From Chara braunii (taxonomy: Eukaryota; Streptophyta; Charophyceae; Charales; Characeae): a stretch of 64,000 nt of DNA. The stretch spans positions 598,163-662,162 of the forward strand of contig BFEA01000183.1 of assembly GCA_003427395.1 (NCBI GenBank), given 5' to 3'. Every line of letters starts with the position of its first letter. The first letter of the stretch is position 1. A program made the position numbers and the translations under genes. The notes beneath the pieces were generated by a model. The model was given only the letters and a program-made list of their open reading frames with translations, was not told the DNA's origin and did no database searches. Of this stretch, positions 54,542 to 64,000 are shown piece by piece.

Positions 54542-56163
54542 TCAAGTACCTTTCCCCCTCCGGGCCACCTCCGGGGCCCTTCTTTCCACAAACTTCATCA
54601 AAACGTCCGAAAAAAACGCTTCCGGATACTCGAGCAACCCGAGCTCGCGCTGTATCGATACCAGAGGCAACTCTACCAGTTCCGTCGTTGAGGTACATGC
54701 CCGGATTCTAGCCAGCGCGCTATTCACCACTGCTTTTTTTTGTTTCTTGTCTGAATATGACCCGTATCCCTGCATGAACCGATACTCGAAGTTTCTAGAC
54801 CAGAGATTATCCTCGTTCTTACCTCTGTATCTGATTTCAATTTTATTCGGGCTCCTGCAAATCCTCAGTTTGCATCCTAGGAACACCCAAGTCCCTTCCC
54901 TTGAGTCCGTCCTTTTCAGCTCCAAGTTTTTATCATAAATCCCTTCCAACCTTTTAATAATCGCATCTGCCCTTTTTGCGCAGTTCCTAGAGTTCCCTTC
55001 CCAAACAAAAATAGACAGGTCATCCACCAGTCGCATGCTTGTACTAGGTTCCTATCACTTCCAAGTGACTCAAAGAAACAAACTTCATTATAGACACACA
55101 ACAGGCATGCCAACGGCGAGCTACTGGACTTCCCCATTGGTACCCCCATTACCTGTCTTAGCACCCGCCCCACTGCCATCAGGTAGGTATGTCCCAATTC
55201 ATACCTCATGAAGCGCGCCACTTGTTCCGTACTTACGAACAACCGATCATTCCCGCTTTGTTTAGCAAAGGATACACCTTTCCCTCTCCTCTTTACAAAC
55301 ACCTCATTTCTTCCCTTCCTCTTCATAGCTTCCTCGAGCCAGGCACCTGACTGCTGGATTGATGCATGCGGTAGCTCGTTAAACATTTCCTTTATATCGA
55401 AGGACAACCCCTTCATGCATCCCCCCTTTCCTTTAGACTTTGCCCACTTTGAGATTTTTTCGACCCTCCCTTTCAAGTCCCCAACTGACTTTAGATTGAA
55501 GTGACATGAAGGTGCGAGCAGCAACAACATTGCATTCAACGCTTTAGCTATCCTTCTGCTAGCTTGCTTAGAGGGCTCAAAGAATGAAGGAGTAATCAGA
55601 CGAAATTTTCGAAAATCCTTATTCTTTGGTACAACATAAGCGTTGCCCAGTCTACACTTCCCGTCCCATTTCCCCAGGCTGTCGAACCCTTGCTGTCTAT
55701 ACTCCCTCTTGCATTCCTCCAATACTTGCCTTTCGTCCTAAGTAACTGCCTCGAAACTTTCTTTTCCCCAGAACAGATCTCTCATTCCTTCCGCGTACCT
55801 CTTAGGGCATATGATCAATGTTTCTATTGGGTTTTTATCGAGCGGAACCCTCACGTAGTTCACTAGCAGTTTCCTCCACAGTTCCACACTATCAGATACC
55901 GAACCTTCCTTTCCACTCGTCTTTTGGTCAACAATCACCCTCTTTACCTCCCTTGGCGTCACCCGTTTTTTCAAACCATATTTTAGAAACGAGTCGTTAA
56001 TTTCCTTTGTTACCCCCTTCACCAACTTCATCCCCTCTCTCTTAAACGAGTTCTTGGCATTAATCAGACTTGCAGGAACGCCGGTAACAGAGCTGAGCTT
56101 GCAGGTCACATGTCCTTCCTCCTTCGGAAGGTCTGAGTCTGCGCAAGGGCAGACACCTACCAC
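54542..56163 (-). pseudogene. PLE A1 reverse transcriptase
   Basis: Minus strand, three linked open pieces (56163-55738, 55722-54916, 55036-54542). YVVPKNKDFRKFR, then motif A GLSFDIKEMFNELPHASI (about 55370-55415), motif B GVPMGKSSSSPLACLLC (55103-55148) and motif C RLVDDLSIFVW (55005-55036) with the two aspartates, then a thumb-like region ending FVERRAPE. Defects: a TAG at 55738-55740 where A2 has a sense codon (GAG), and a frameshift just before motif C where A2 reads through. RT copies the element RNA onto a nicked target. RT order and the KSSS..LAC and DIKEMF motifs identify a PLE rather than a LINE. Confidence 0.88.
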
Positions 56164-56200
56164 AGTCTGCGCAGCAGACCTATGGTTTTGCAGAGTTTGG

Positions 56201-56716
56201 CTAACAGTCCGATTTTTCTTCCAGCCTACAGATGATCCTGCTCACGCACTCCGAAAACTGTTCCTTAATTATTTCTTCAGCCAGATCCCGTACCTTCCTC
56301 TTTGAAATCTTATCATTAAATGTAATTCCCACTACCACCCTTTTCCTAATTTTAATCCCAAATCTTTTTGAAAGTACCCCATCCAAGAGGCTTTTCACCT
56401 TACTCCTGGTTGTCTTTTTTTAGAAAGTCCTGGTGGTCTGAAACAATCGAACCAAACTCTCCAACGACAGCTTGTACATGTTCTTAATAGACCATGGTAC
56501 TGACAACAGCCTAATCAGGAGTTTCTTATCACATGTCAGCCCAAGATTTCTGCACAAGATCCGTATCACCTGAAACCTCCCCCACTCCTGGATTCCCTTC
56601 TTACATTCTCTCAGCAACCTCACTCTACCATTCACTCGCAAAACCGACTCCCCAAACTTTCTCTTAATTACTGACCACTTCGTTACCCAGAGATTACCCT
56701 TAGTCGAGGTAAACAC
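56201..56716 (-). pseudogene. PLE A1 linker between nuclease and RT
   Basis: Two pieces in one frame (56716-56420 and 56398-56201) separated by a stop at 56418-56420. Basic sequence (VIRILCRNLGLTCDKKLLIR, RFGIKIRKRVVVGITFNDK) precedes the RT N-terminus. It is shifted by one relative to both the GIY-YIG piece and the RT piece, so two indels have accumulated. Probably the RT N-terminal extension; no motif recognised. Confidence 0.6.
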
Positions 56717-57362
56717 CTTTGGCCTTCCCCAGATCGCAGAACTCTCTGCCCAGGGCTGAAAATCTTACTAGCTTCGAGGACTTCCGGCTCTTCCTCTTTC
56801 CCCTCCTATTACCCTTCCTACTACTCTGCCTTCCCACCCCCCGTTTACCCCTGCAATTCAGACTCGGTGTCCATCTCTTTATACACATCCCCTCCACCCT
56901 TAGTAGTTCCTCCTTTTCTGCTAGCACTAATGGTTGTGCTACGTACGTTCGCCATCCGAACTTGCGAAGCCACCTGTACAACTTATTCCCACAACTCGTC
57001 TGTTCCGTGTTTCCCACATGTTCCTTCCATCTTAGCTGTAGTTCCCTTTCTGTTTTCCCGATATAGAACTTCCGACAAAATGGGCTGATTAGTACATAAA
57101 CGCATGACTCAACATCCAGCCATCCAGACGGGTCGCGGTCAAAGGCTTCTATCAAGAAACTTCGAAACTTACTTGCGTGAGCAATACATCCATTCAAAAT
57201 TCGAAATAACAAGAGAAGTTTACTAAGTCTGTCCAGGACACTCGTGATCTTTCGAGACTTCTTATTTCCTCCCAGTTTGCCCCTAATCACACTCACTTCC
57301 CGTAAGTAGTCCCATGCTAATTCCCTACTCAACCCCCGCTTCTTGTTCGTCTGGGTCGGCAA
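56700..57362 (-). pseudogene. PLE A1 GIY-YIG endonuclease, N-terminal to the RT
   Basis: 220 codons. CVYVLISPFCRKFYIGKTER (about residues 88-107) is the GIY-YIG core pair, RWKEHVGNT follows, and VEGMCIKRWTPSLNC supplies the conserved glutamate and the W..SLN end of PLE-type nucleases. A very basic tail (GKRGVGRQSSRKGNRRGKRK) follows. It overlaps the end of ORF1 by 38 bp in another frame. It lies upstream of the RT, the permuted order described for the Chlamys/Naiad PLE group, whereas classical Penelope has the nuclease after the RT. It nicks target DNA to prime reverse transcription. Confidence 0.87.
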
Positions 57363-58788
57363 TTTTCGTTACGACGGCCCTAATCTCGAGCCCAGCCGTA
57401 CATGGTCCCCTTCCCCCTGTTGTTGTTGCAATCTCAAAAATACTCTGAATGACACGCAATTCAGCCAATTCCTCTACTGCCTCGTCCTTCCTCGCTCTCC
57501 ATTCCACTCCTTCCTTTTTACACATTTGCTTGAGCTCCGTACATACCTTGTTCCCCAGAAACTTCACCATTGCTACCTTAAAGCTGATGCTACTGTTGAA
57601 GTCCGCCAAGCAGGGAGCTCCTAACCACGGATCAGTGACCAACGATTGTGTCTCCTTCTTCTTAGGCCTGCCCCTTCCTTTTCGTTCTTGCTCCACGGGA
57701 GATGCCATTGTGAAGACCGGTTGTCGCGACGAGCTGCCACGTGCTGATTTCGACGGGGTTTCAATTGGCGGGTTAGTATTGGCCGCTCCCCGTTGAGTTG
57801 GCGCCCTTTTCCTTCTCCTATTCATTGGTTCTTCCTCCTCGGCTTCAGCTTCCTCCTCATCTTCTGGCCATTCCTCCCATTCCTCGTCACCCCCCGCGAT
57901 CTTTTTTCCATCATTCTTCACCATCTCGATAAGTTCCTCGTTGACCGCTTTCTTGACTTCCTTCCTAAAAAAAACCCGTTGCTCGCTAAACATCTTTCGG
58001 ATATCCCACAGTCGATCCGCCTCCTTTTTTTCTTCATCGTGCTTTTTCTCTAGTTCTATTCGCTTCGCTTTTTCTCTTTCGACCTTCTCCAACTCCAATT
58101 TTTTCTTCCGTGCTTCTTCCTCCTTCCTCCGATCCTCTTCTTCTCTCCTAGCTGTCTCTGCCCTGTTTTTCTCTTCTAAAGATAATTTAAAGAAAGACGC
58201 CATGGCTCCGAACGATTCCTCTAATTCTTTACACAGTGTAACTGTCGGCGCCATGTTTTTTGGCGTAGGCACAGTGCCCTCCTCGTTGATCGTAACTCCT
58301 CCCCCATTCCATCCTGAGGCTCCTATTACTGCTCCTCCTCCACCTCCTCCTCCTCCTCCTCCTCCTTGCGGGAAATACCCTCCTTGGTATGCATTCCCTC
58401 CGCCCTGCCTTGGCATCGGGCATTCCCTTGCGTAGTGTCCGAGTTGGCCGCAATTGTAACACCTCACCGGCCGTCTCTGACCATTTCCTCCGCCGTTCCA
58501 GCCTCCGCCATTCCATCCATTATTCCCATTGTTCCATCCCCCGTCATTCCATCCCCCATTATTCCAACCTCCCGTTGGTGGTCCATTATTCCATCCACCT
58601 CCACCACTGCTCCCTCCACCACCCGAGCTAGGGCCTCCATAGTTTCCCCACCCCGGTGGAGGTCCCCAATTCGCACCACCTCCTCCTCCTCCTCCTCCTC
58701 CTCCTCCATTCCATCCTTGTCCACCCCCTCCCCATTGCCCTCCTGATCCTTGACTATTGTTATTACCTCCGAAGTTGTACTGATCCAT
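57325..58788 (-). CDS. PLE A1 ORF1, gag-like zinc-knuckle protein
   Basis: 487 uninterrupted codons from ATG 58788. Order: Gly/Asn/Trp-rich low-complexity region (1-105), CCHC zinc knuckle CYNCGQLGHYAREC (about 109-122), second Gly-rich patch, a long Glu/Lys/Arg coiled coil (about 200-275), acidic run (EEWPEDEEEAEAEEEEP), basic RRRKRAP, an AT-hook-like GRGRPKKK, and a C-terminal helix pair (LKQMCKKEGVEWRARKDEAV) resembling a SAP DNA-binding motif. It is the only intact frame in the element. A nucleic-acid chaperone role, as for Gag or LINE ORF1, is inferred. The SAP and AT-hook readings are by eye. Confidence 0.8.
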   Translation of the reverse strand: MDQYNFGGNNNSQGSGGQWGGGGQGWNGGGGGGGGGGGANWGPPPGWGNYGGPSSGGGGSSGGGGWNNGPPTGGWNNGGWNDGGWNNGNNGWNGGGWNGGGNGQRRPVRCYNCGQLGHYARECPMPRQGGGNAYQGGYFPQGGGGGGGGGGGAVIGASGWNGGGVTINEEGTVPTPKNMAPTVTLCKELEESFGAMASFFKLSLEEKNRAETARREEEDRRKEEEARKKKLELEKVEREKAKRIELEKKHDEEKKEADRLWDIRKMFSEQRVFFRKEVKKAVNEELIEMVKNDGKKIAGGDEEWEEWPEDEEEAEAEEEEPMNRRRKRAPTQRGAANTNPPIETPSKSARGSSSRQPVFTMASPVEQERKGRGRPKKKETQSLVTDPWLGAPCLADFNSSISFKVAMVKFLGNKVCTELKQMCKKEGVEWRARKDEAVEELAELRVIQSIFEIATTTGGRGPCTAGLEIRAVVTKIADPDEQEAGVE

Positions 58789-59009
58789 CCTGCTTCACTT
58801 CCTAGGACCTCCGCGTCTTTCAGTCAGCGTCCTTCTTCCAATTGTATCCACAATGCTCCTCTGCTATTCTGTCGTAGCTCTCTTAATACTAGTCACGATC
58901 GCTCCGTAGAGGCAGCGGATACGTCCATTTTTTCGTCCGCACAGTAGACAATCTACTCGTATCTTCACTGCCACCACCTTCGAGTAGCTCCCTCGGCAGG
59001 TTGCAGTAT

Positions 59010-61046
59010 CCTTATTAAGAGGAATAAGAGGCCGAGAAGTAAGGTCGCTGCGGCCAAGAACAACATGTCAGTATCCAGCGCACTTGAGCATAGCTCACAA
59101 CACAATCCACATAGTGAAGTCTTAGGCCAAAGCCCAAAGAGGGCGAAAACAATAAGATAGAAAGAATTAAGCTCGTACATTCGGCGCCAGCATCCTTTCC
59201 CCACACCATAGCCATCTAAAAATCATTCCGCTCACCCACTGCCTCGATGCTGCCGACGTTCTGGCAGTTCCCCTACGCGTTTCCACCGGCGCCAGAACCG
59301 GCTTCAAAAGGGGGTAGGCACCTCCTTGGTCGAATGGCGACCGTCAATCCCTATAAACGATTGTCGTCGTGATTATTCCTAATACTATCCCTGGTACCAT
59401 TCCCATTCGTCGCTTTTTCACTTACTCCGGTTCGTTCATATGTTCAGGTACCTTTCCCACTCGGGGGCCCTTCTTTCCACAAACTTCATCAAAACGTTTG
59501 GAAAAAACGATTCCGGATACTCGAGCAACCTGAGCTCGCGTTGTACTGATAGCAGAGGCAGCTCTACCAGCTCCGTCGTTAAGGTACATGCCCGGATTCT
59601 AGCCAGCGCGCTATTCACCGCTGTTTTTTTTCTGTTTCTTGTCTGAATATGACCCGTATCCCTGCATGGACGGATACTCGAAGTTTTTAGACCAGAGATT
59701 ATCCTCGTTCTAAACCTCTGTATCTGATCTCAATTCCGTTCGGGTTCCTGCAGATCCTCAGTTCGCATCCTAGGAACACCGAAGTCCCTTCCCTCGTGTC
59801 CGTCCTTTTCAGCTCCAAGTTTTTATCATAAATCTCTTCTAACCTTTTAACAATCGCATCTGCCCTTTTTGCGCCGTTCCTAGAGTTCCCTTCCCAAACA
59901 AAAGTAGACAGGTCATCCACCATTCGTATGCCCTGTACTAGGTGCCTGTCCCTTCCAAGTGACTCCAAGAAATAGACTTCATTATAGACACACAGCAGGC
60001 ATGCCAGTGGCGGGCTACTAGACTTCCCCATTGGTACCCCCACCTCACGAAGCGCACCACTTGTTCCGTACTTACGAACAACCAATCATCCCCGCTTTGT
60101 TTAGCAAAAGAATACACCTTTCCCTCTCCTCTTTACAAACACCCCTTTTCTTCCCTTCGTCTTCATAGCTTCCTCGAGCCAGGCAACTGACTGCTGGATT
60201 GATGCATGCGGTAGCTCGTTAAACATTTCTTTTATATCGAAGGACAACCCCTTGATGCATCCCCCTTTTCCTTTAGACTTTGCCCACTTTGAGATTTTTT
60301 CCACCCTTCCTTTCAAGTCCCCAACCGACTTTAGATTCAAGTGACATGAAGGTACGAGCAACAACAACATTGCATTCAACGCTTTAGCTATCCTTCTGCT
60401 AGCTTGCTTAGAGGGCTCAGAGAATGAAGGAGTAATTGGACGGAATTTTCGAAAATCCTTATTCTTTGGTACAACATAAGCGTTGCCCAGTCTACCCTTC
60501 CCGTCCCATTTCCCCAGGTTGTCGAACCCTTGCTTTCTATACTCCCTCTTACATTCCTCCAATACTTGCCTTTCGTTCTCAGTAACTGCCTCGAAACTTT
60601 CTTTTCCCAGAACAGATCGCTCATTCCTTCCCCGCGTACCTCTTAGGGCACATGATCAATGTTTCTGTCGGGTTTTTATCGAGCGGAACCCTCACGTAGT
60701 TCACTAGCAGTTTCCTCCACAGTTCCACATTCTCAGATACTGAACCTTCCTTTCCACTCGTCTTTTGGTCGACAATCACCCTCTCTACCTCCCTTGGTGT
60801 CACCCATTTTTTCAAACCATATTTCATAAACGAGTCGTTAATTTCCTTTGTTACCCCCTTCACCAACTCCATCCCCTCCCTTTTAAACGAGTTCTTGGCA
60901 TTAATCAGACTTGCAGGAACGCCGGTAACAGAGTTGAGCTTGCAGGTCACATGTCCTTCCTCCTTCGGAAGGTCTGAGTCTGCGCAAGGGCAGACACCTA
61001 CCACAGTCTGCCCAGCAGACCTATGGTTTTGCAGAGCTTGGCGATC
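59010..61046 (-). pseudogene. PLE A2, 5'-truncated copy with RT
   Basis: Minus strand: 61046 to about 59010 repeats the 3' 2 kb of A1 (RT N-terminal extension from VGVCPCADSDLPKEEGHVTC, RT, 3' UTR). Motifs GLSFDIKEMFNELPHAS, GVPMGKSSSPPLACLLC and IRMVDDLSTFVW are intact, but about 50 bp between motifs A and B (near 60040) is deleted, and there are frameshifts near 60610 and 60110 and at the thumb. The A1/A2 junction is at about 59010, where the A1 5' end follows A2's 3' UTR. Confidence 0.85.
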
Positions 61047-61056
61047 ATTGTTAAGT

Positions 61057-61550
61057 CCTGGCTTTGGTGACAAATTTCACAAAAGCATCATGGACACACC
61101 AATTTTTAAGAGCATCTTGTGAGGTGGAAGGCTTGATTTATTGAGAGAGTTTAAAAATTATTGTTCAATACCAAGTCCTTTATCATTCGAATCATGGTAG
61201 TCAACGCTAAAAAACTCACGCACCTCCTAGGAAAATCGTCAAGAACATAGTTGTTAACAAAACCGACATCGTCATTGGTAAAGCATAAAATTAATCGAGG
61301 CGGGAAATATTCGGCGTCCCCCATGTGGTTGGACACATCTTCAAACGTCCATGAAATCAACTCATCAATAAGTTTATTCGTACAAATCTCACGTGGCAAT
61401 CTGGTTGCGGCAGGTTCATTAGTACGAACACGAGGATGGTCACCATTCCCAACACACATAAAAAAAAATGGGCATACATTCGTGTCAGTTCATCATTCCA
61501 TAAGCATAAGATTCACATTTTTTGGTCAATTGATGACCCTAAAAAAGTTT
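61057..61550 (-). pseudogene. Helitron 2 helicase, middle part
   Basis: Minus strand: GNGDHPRVRTNEPAATRLPR, EICTNKLIDELISWTFEDVS and YVLDDFP match Helitron 1 at 7705-7945. One frame shift occurs near 61215. A hAT-like MITE separates it from the next piece. Confidence 0.85.
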
Positions 61551-62246
61551 CCAAAAAGCTGGGTATCATGGTGTACGTGTACGTGGGTGGCGCGTACACG
61601 CGTACACGTATTCCTGTACGCGACACGTACGTGCGTACACGTACTCCCGTACGTGGGAATACGTAAAAAAAAAACAACAACAACAAAGTCATCGAAAAAA
61701 TCTGAAAAAAACGTATGTTATGCAAAATGATATTTCAAACAACTTTTGCCTGAGACGCATCTTGAAATTTCGTACCAAACTCGAGTTAAAAATCAAAGGC
61801 ACAAAAAACAAACAAATTGGAATAATTAAAAAAAAAAACTAGGAAAAAAACACACAAAAATAAAAGCAAACTTCTATAACAAATATATGTTATGCAGAAA
61901 CATGATACAAATAACTTTTGCCTGGGATTCGTCCCTGAATTCCCAACCAAACTCGAGTAAGAAATTAAGAATAAAAAAAAGTAATATTATCATAATAATT
62001 AAAAAACTTTTTAAAAAAATATCTTTTTTTAAGTTGTAAAGGTTTTTGATTTTTAAATCGAGCTTGGTTCAAAATTCGGGTATGACCTTCAGGCAAATGT
62101 TGTTTGTATCATTATTCTGCACGATATACTTTGTTTTAAGAGTTTTTGGATTTTTTTATTATTATTATTATTATTATTTTTTACGTACGCGTATGCGCGT
62201 TTTTAGGTTCGTACGCGTACGCATGGGGTGCTACCCAGCCACAAAG
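61551..62246. mobile_element. hAT-like MITE (CTGGGTAGCA type), 680 bp, empty site known
   Basis: Element 61559-62238 has ends CTGGGTATCATGG and GGTGCTACCCAG. Flanks CCAAAAAG (61551-61558) and CCACAAAG (62239-62246) form an 8-bp duplication of a site that is single in Helitron 1 (CTTTGTGG at about 7606-7613 read in the helicase sense). The interior has TACGCGTACACG-type repeats near both ends and two inverted copies of the GGCAAAAGTTGTTTG block. Confidence 0.9.
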
Positions 62247-62395
62247 GAGACATTTTCATGAACGCATTAATTTGTTGCGTTGGCGATCCGTGTTTCACAA
62301 CGACAAAACCTGTTTAAAATCCCCAACAAGAAGTAAAATTTTTCCACCAAACGACTCATCATTCTTACAGAGGTTCCGGAATGTAATGACAAGAG
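62247..62395 (-). pseudogene. Helitron 2 helicase motif III piece
   Basis: Minus strand: NLCKNDESFGGKILLLVGDF and KQVLSL match LLLAGDFRQVLPVV of Helitron 1 (7480-7560). Bounded on both sides by MITEs. Confidence 0.85.
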
Positions 62396-62786
62396 TTGCG
62401 TAGCATCCCGCTTGGGCTCGGTGACCAAACCCGAACGCTCGGTACCGAGCCCGAACATGGCCCAAAATAGACTGAGCCTGGACTTTTTTTTTTTTCATTT
62501 CTTTTTTATTTTTTTTAATATATAAAAGGGTTGGGGGGCCCTGATGGGCATTGCTCATCTCTCCTGAACATACACACACACACACACACACCACACACGC
62601 ACACATACACATCCCACAGACACCCCACATACACTCTACACACCACACACACATGAGGACGCGCTCGACAACCCCCTAATTTGTAATCGGTCGAACATGT
62701 TTGATTCCCGCTCGGCCGAGTGTCCGAACATATTCCGCTGCTCGGTGGGGCGCCGAATATGTTCGGTGTGCTACACAGGTCAAAAG
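62388..62786. mobile_element. hAT-like MITE (CTGTGTAGCA type), 383 bp, empty site known
   Basis: Element 62396-62778 has ends TTGCGTAGCATCCC and GTGTGCTACACAG. Flanks GACAAGAG and GTCAAAAG (two changes) mark an 8-bp duplication of sequence that is single in Helitron 1 near 7455-7463. The interior has Helitron-unrelated CTCGGT/CCGAAC repeats and (CA)n at 62573-62655. Confidence 0.8.
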
Positions 62787-64000
62787 CTTCCAAGTGAAAC
62801 TTATTACTCATCGGGGCCTTGTCCCTAACAATCAAGTCGGCACGACGGATAAGCTCCACAATATCTAATTGTTTCGAAATTAAGAAGAGACGTGTGTTAT
62901 CAATTTTCAAAGGTACGAGAAATCGTGAGTGAAACATTCGACCCTCTATCAAAATATCGCCGCTATGCCACTTGATGCAATGACTAGTCCAATGACGGAA
63001 AAAGACATGATGCCTGCAAAAATCGCTTCAATGCAAAAAAATATTTCCTGTTGTCGTCGGTGCATCGATAAAAAGATACAACGGTTTTTTTTCTTGCACA
63101 AACCAAATAACGTTTTTCACCAGCACTCGTTGGTGTTGCCGTAGACTTCGAACATTAGAGTCATATCTGCGTTGCATTTGAATCAGATCATACAACAACT
63201 CGCCGTTTAGAATTGACGATATCGTTATGTTCTCGCAATGTTTGGTTATATTCTCAACAATTCTCCGTCGGGTGTTGGATAATAAAGGCAGAACTGCCAT
63301 ATGTTTTCTCAAACTTTTGCAAAGTACGGTGAAGATGAAATAATACTAACGATCGCAAACTGTTCGGGGAAACTATTTCATTGTCTGCGCGATACTGAAA
63401 ATCGTCACACATCTTATCTCAATGTCATTTAAAGAAACAGACAAGATTGGTCACTTGACCAATAGCGAGAACCATAACAAATATTTTACGAACTTTTCCA
63501 GACATGTAATGGGCTGCGACTGTGTCTATGAATTGATGGTATGCATTATTGGTTTGCAAAAGACCCAATCGAAGACACATGGATCAGAAAGAATCGTATT
63601 CGACTCCGTCTACCATACAAATTTCAGCAAAAGAGCGCACCCCACGAGAATGTTTATAGTTTAGCAACACACATAAATAAAATCGTTCACATTGCATAAT
63701 TCTCACGTGACGCAACCGAGACATCTTTTCGAGTGGACCAGTGTCAAGGTTGTACATTTTTCAGTTCCACTTCTTATGTTTGTTATCCTACACATGAGTA
63801 TGAACGATCTCTGAATATAACGGAAACTCCTCTTGAGGAATATGCGAATTCAAAGAGTTTTGTTTCATCCACGCTGTCAATTTCATTTTTTGGGGGGCTA
63901 TGCGAAACAACGTCATGCTCAATGTCAGGTTCGAATTGCAATTTTTGTATGCTTTCGATATGTACAGACAATCTTTCGACCGCGGGCTATTGTTCCGCAA
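62787..64000 (-). pseudogene. Helitron 2 helicase N-terminal part and Rep end (runs off window)
   Basis: Minus strand: DKAPMSNKFHLEAFD (Walker B region with E changed to K), ELIRRADLIVRD, then IDAPTTTGNIFLH (P-loop, again degenerate, but with different changes from Helitron 1), IVENITKHCENITISSILNG, and at the right edge the region matching Helitron 1 at 6270-6480. Frameshifts and stops throughout. Decay is independent of that in Helitron 1. Confidence 0.85.

Larger units (their letters stand above)
54106..61056 (-). mobile_element. Penelope-like element A array inserted in Helitron 2
   Basis: A full-length copy (A1, about 59010-54116) with a 5'-truncated copy (A2, about 61046-59010) directly upstream, head to tail on the minus strand. 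The whole is bracketed by ATTGTTAAGT at 54106-54115 and 61047-61056. Removing the array and one repeat restores the Helitron helicase reading PGLNNGTW, so the repeat is a 10-bp target duplication. Partial tandem copies that act as pseudo-LTRs are characteristic of Penelope elements. Confidence 0.92.
50512..64000 (-). mobile_element. Helitron 2 (minus strand, runs off the window)
   Basis: A second copy of the same Helitron family. The 3' end at 50512 reads CTAGCTAG|T on the minus strand. From there toward 64000 come the accessory gene, the helicase and the Rep end, all aligning to Helitron 1 (64000 corresponds to about 6270). It is interrupted by hAT-like MITEs at 51148, 61559 and 62396, a foldback repeat at 52.6 kb and a PLE array at 54106-61056. 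Its 5' part lies beyond the window. Confidence 0.88.

Noticed and set aside
57941-58746. Plus-strand Ser/Pro-rich frames of 126-164 codons
   Set aside because: Antisense of the ORF1 coiled coil and Gly-rich region of PLE A.

Overview
The window looks like a gene-poor, transposon-dense stretch of a large eukaryotic nuclear genome, most likely from the green lineage (land plant or streptophyte alga; a charophyte such as Chara is my guess, not shown). The clues are plant-style LTR-retrotransposon primer sites (TGGTATCAGAGC type), Helitrons, Penelope-like elements (PLEs) with the GIY-YIG nuclease in front of the reverse transcriptase, a type III hammerhead ribozyme, U6 snRNA retropseudogenes, and many long GA/CT, TA and GT microsatellites. 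Almost everything readable is mobile DNA. Only one stretch, a RING-finger reading frame near 24-25.7 kb with possible downstream exons to 31.6 kb, looks like a host gene.

Layout: 0.5-1.5 kb is a solo LTR. 2.7-10.8 kb is a decayed Helitron on the + strand (Rep/helicase plus an accessory gene) whose 3' end lies in a TA tract next to a hammerhead-related repeat. 11.4-12.7 kb is a TTAA-flanked element holding tandem U6-like units. 13.7-16.9 kb is a + strand LTR-retrotransposon gag-protease relic. 18.2-22.3 kb is a minus-strand retrotransposon gag and leader, interrupted by a second TTAA element and a second solo LTR. 23-32 kb holds the RING gene, with a U6 pseudogene upstream and a hAT-like element, a second U6 retropseudogene and a TTAA element in its presumed intron. 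33-41 kb is a mosaic of hAT-like and TTAA elements, an LTR-retrotransposon tail and unassigned DNA.

41.3-48.2 kb is a tandem array of an AT-rich, degraded PLE (family B, minus strand). 49.0-50.5 kb holds a foldback element and two further hammerhead repeats, one almost complete. From 50.5 kb to the window end runs a second Helitron on the minus strand. It is split by a two-copy PLE array (family A, 54.1-61.06 kb) inserted in its helicase gene with a 10-bp target duplication, by three small hAT-like elements and by a foldback repeat.

The most useful property of the window is that it contains its own controls. Helitron 1 is the empty-site reference for two of the hAT-like insertions in Helitron 2. 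The second partial copy of PLE B is the empty-site reference for a TTAA element in the first. These comparisons set element ends and target duplications without any database. All coding parts of the transposons carry stops or frameshifts, so none of the copies seen here looks autonomous.
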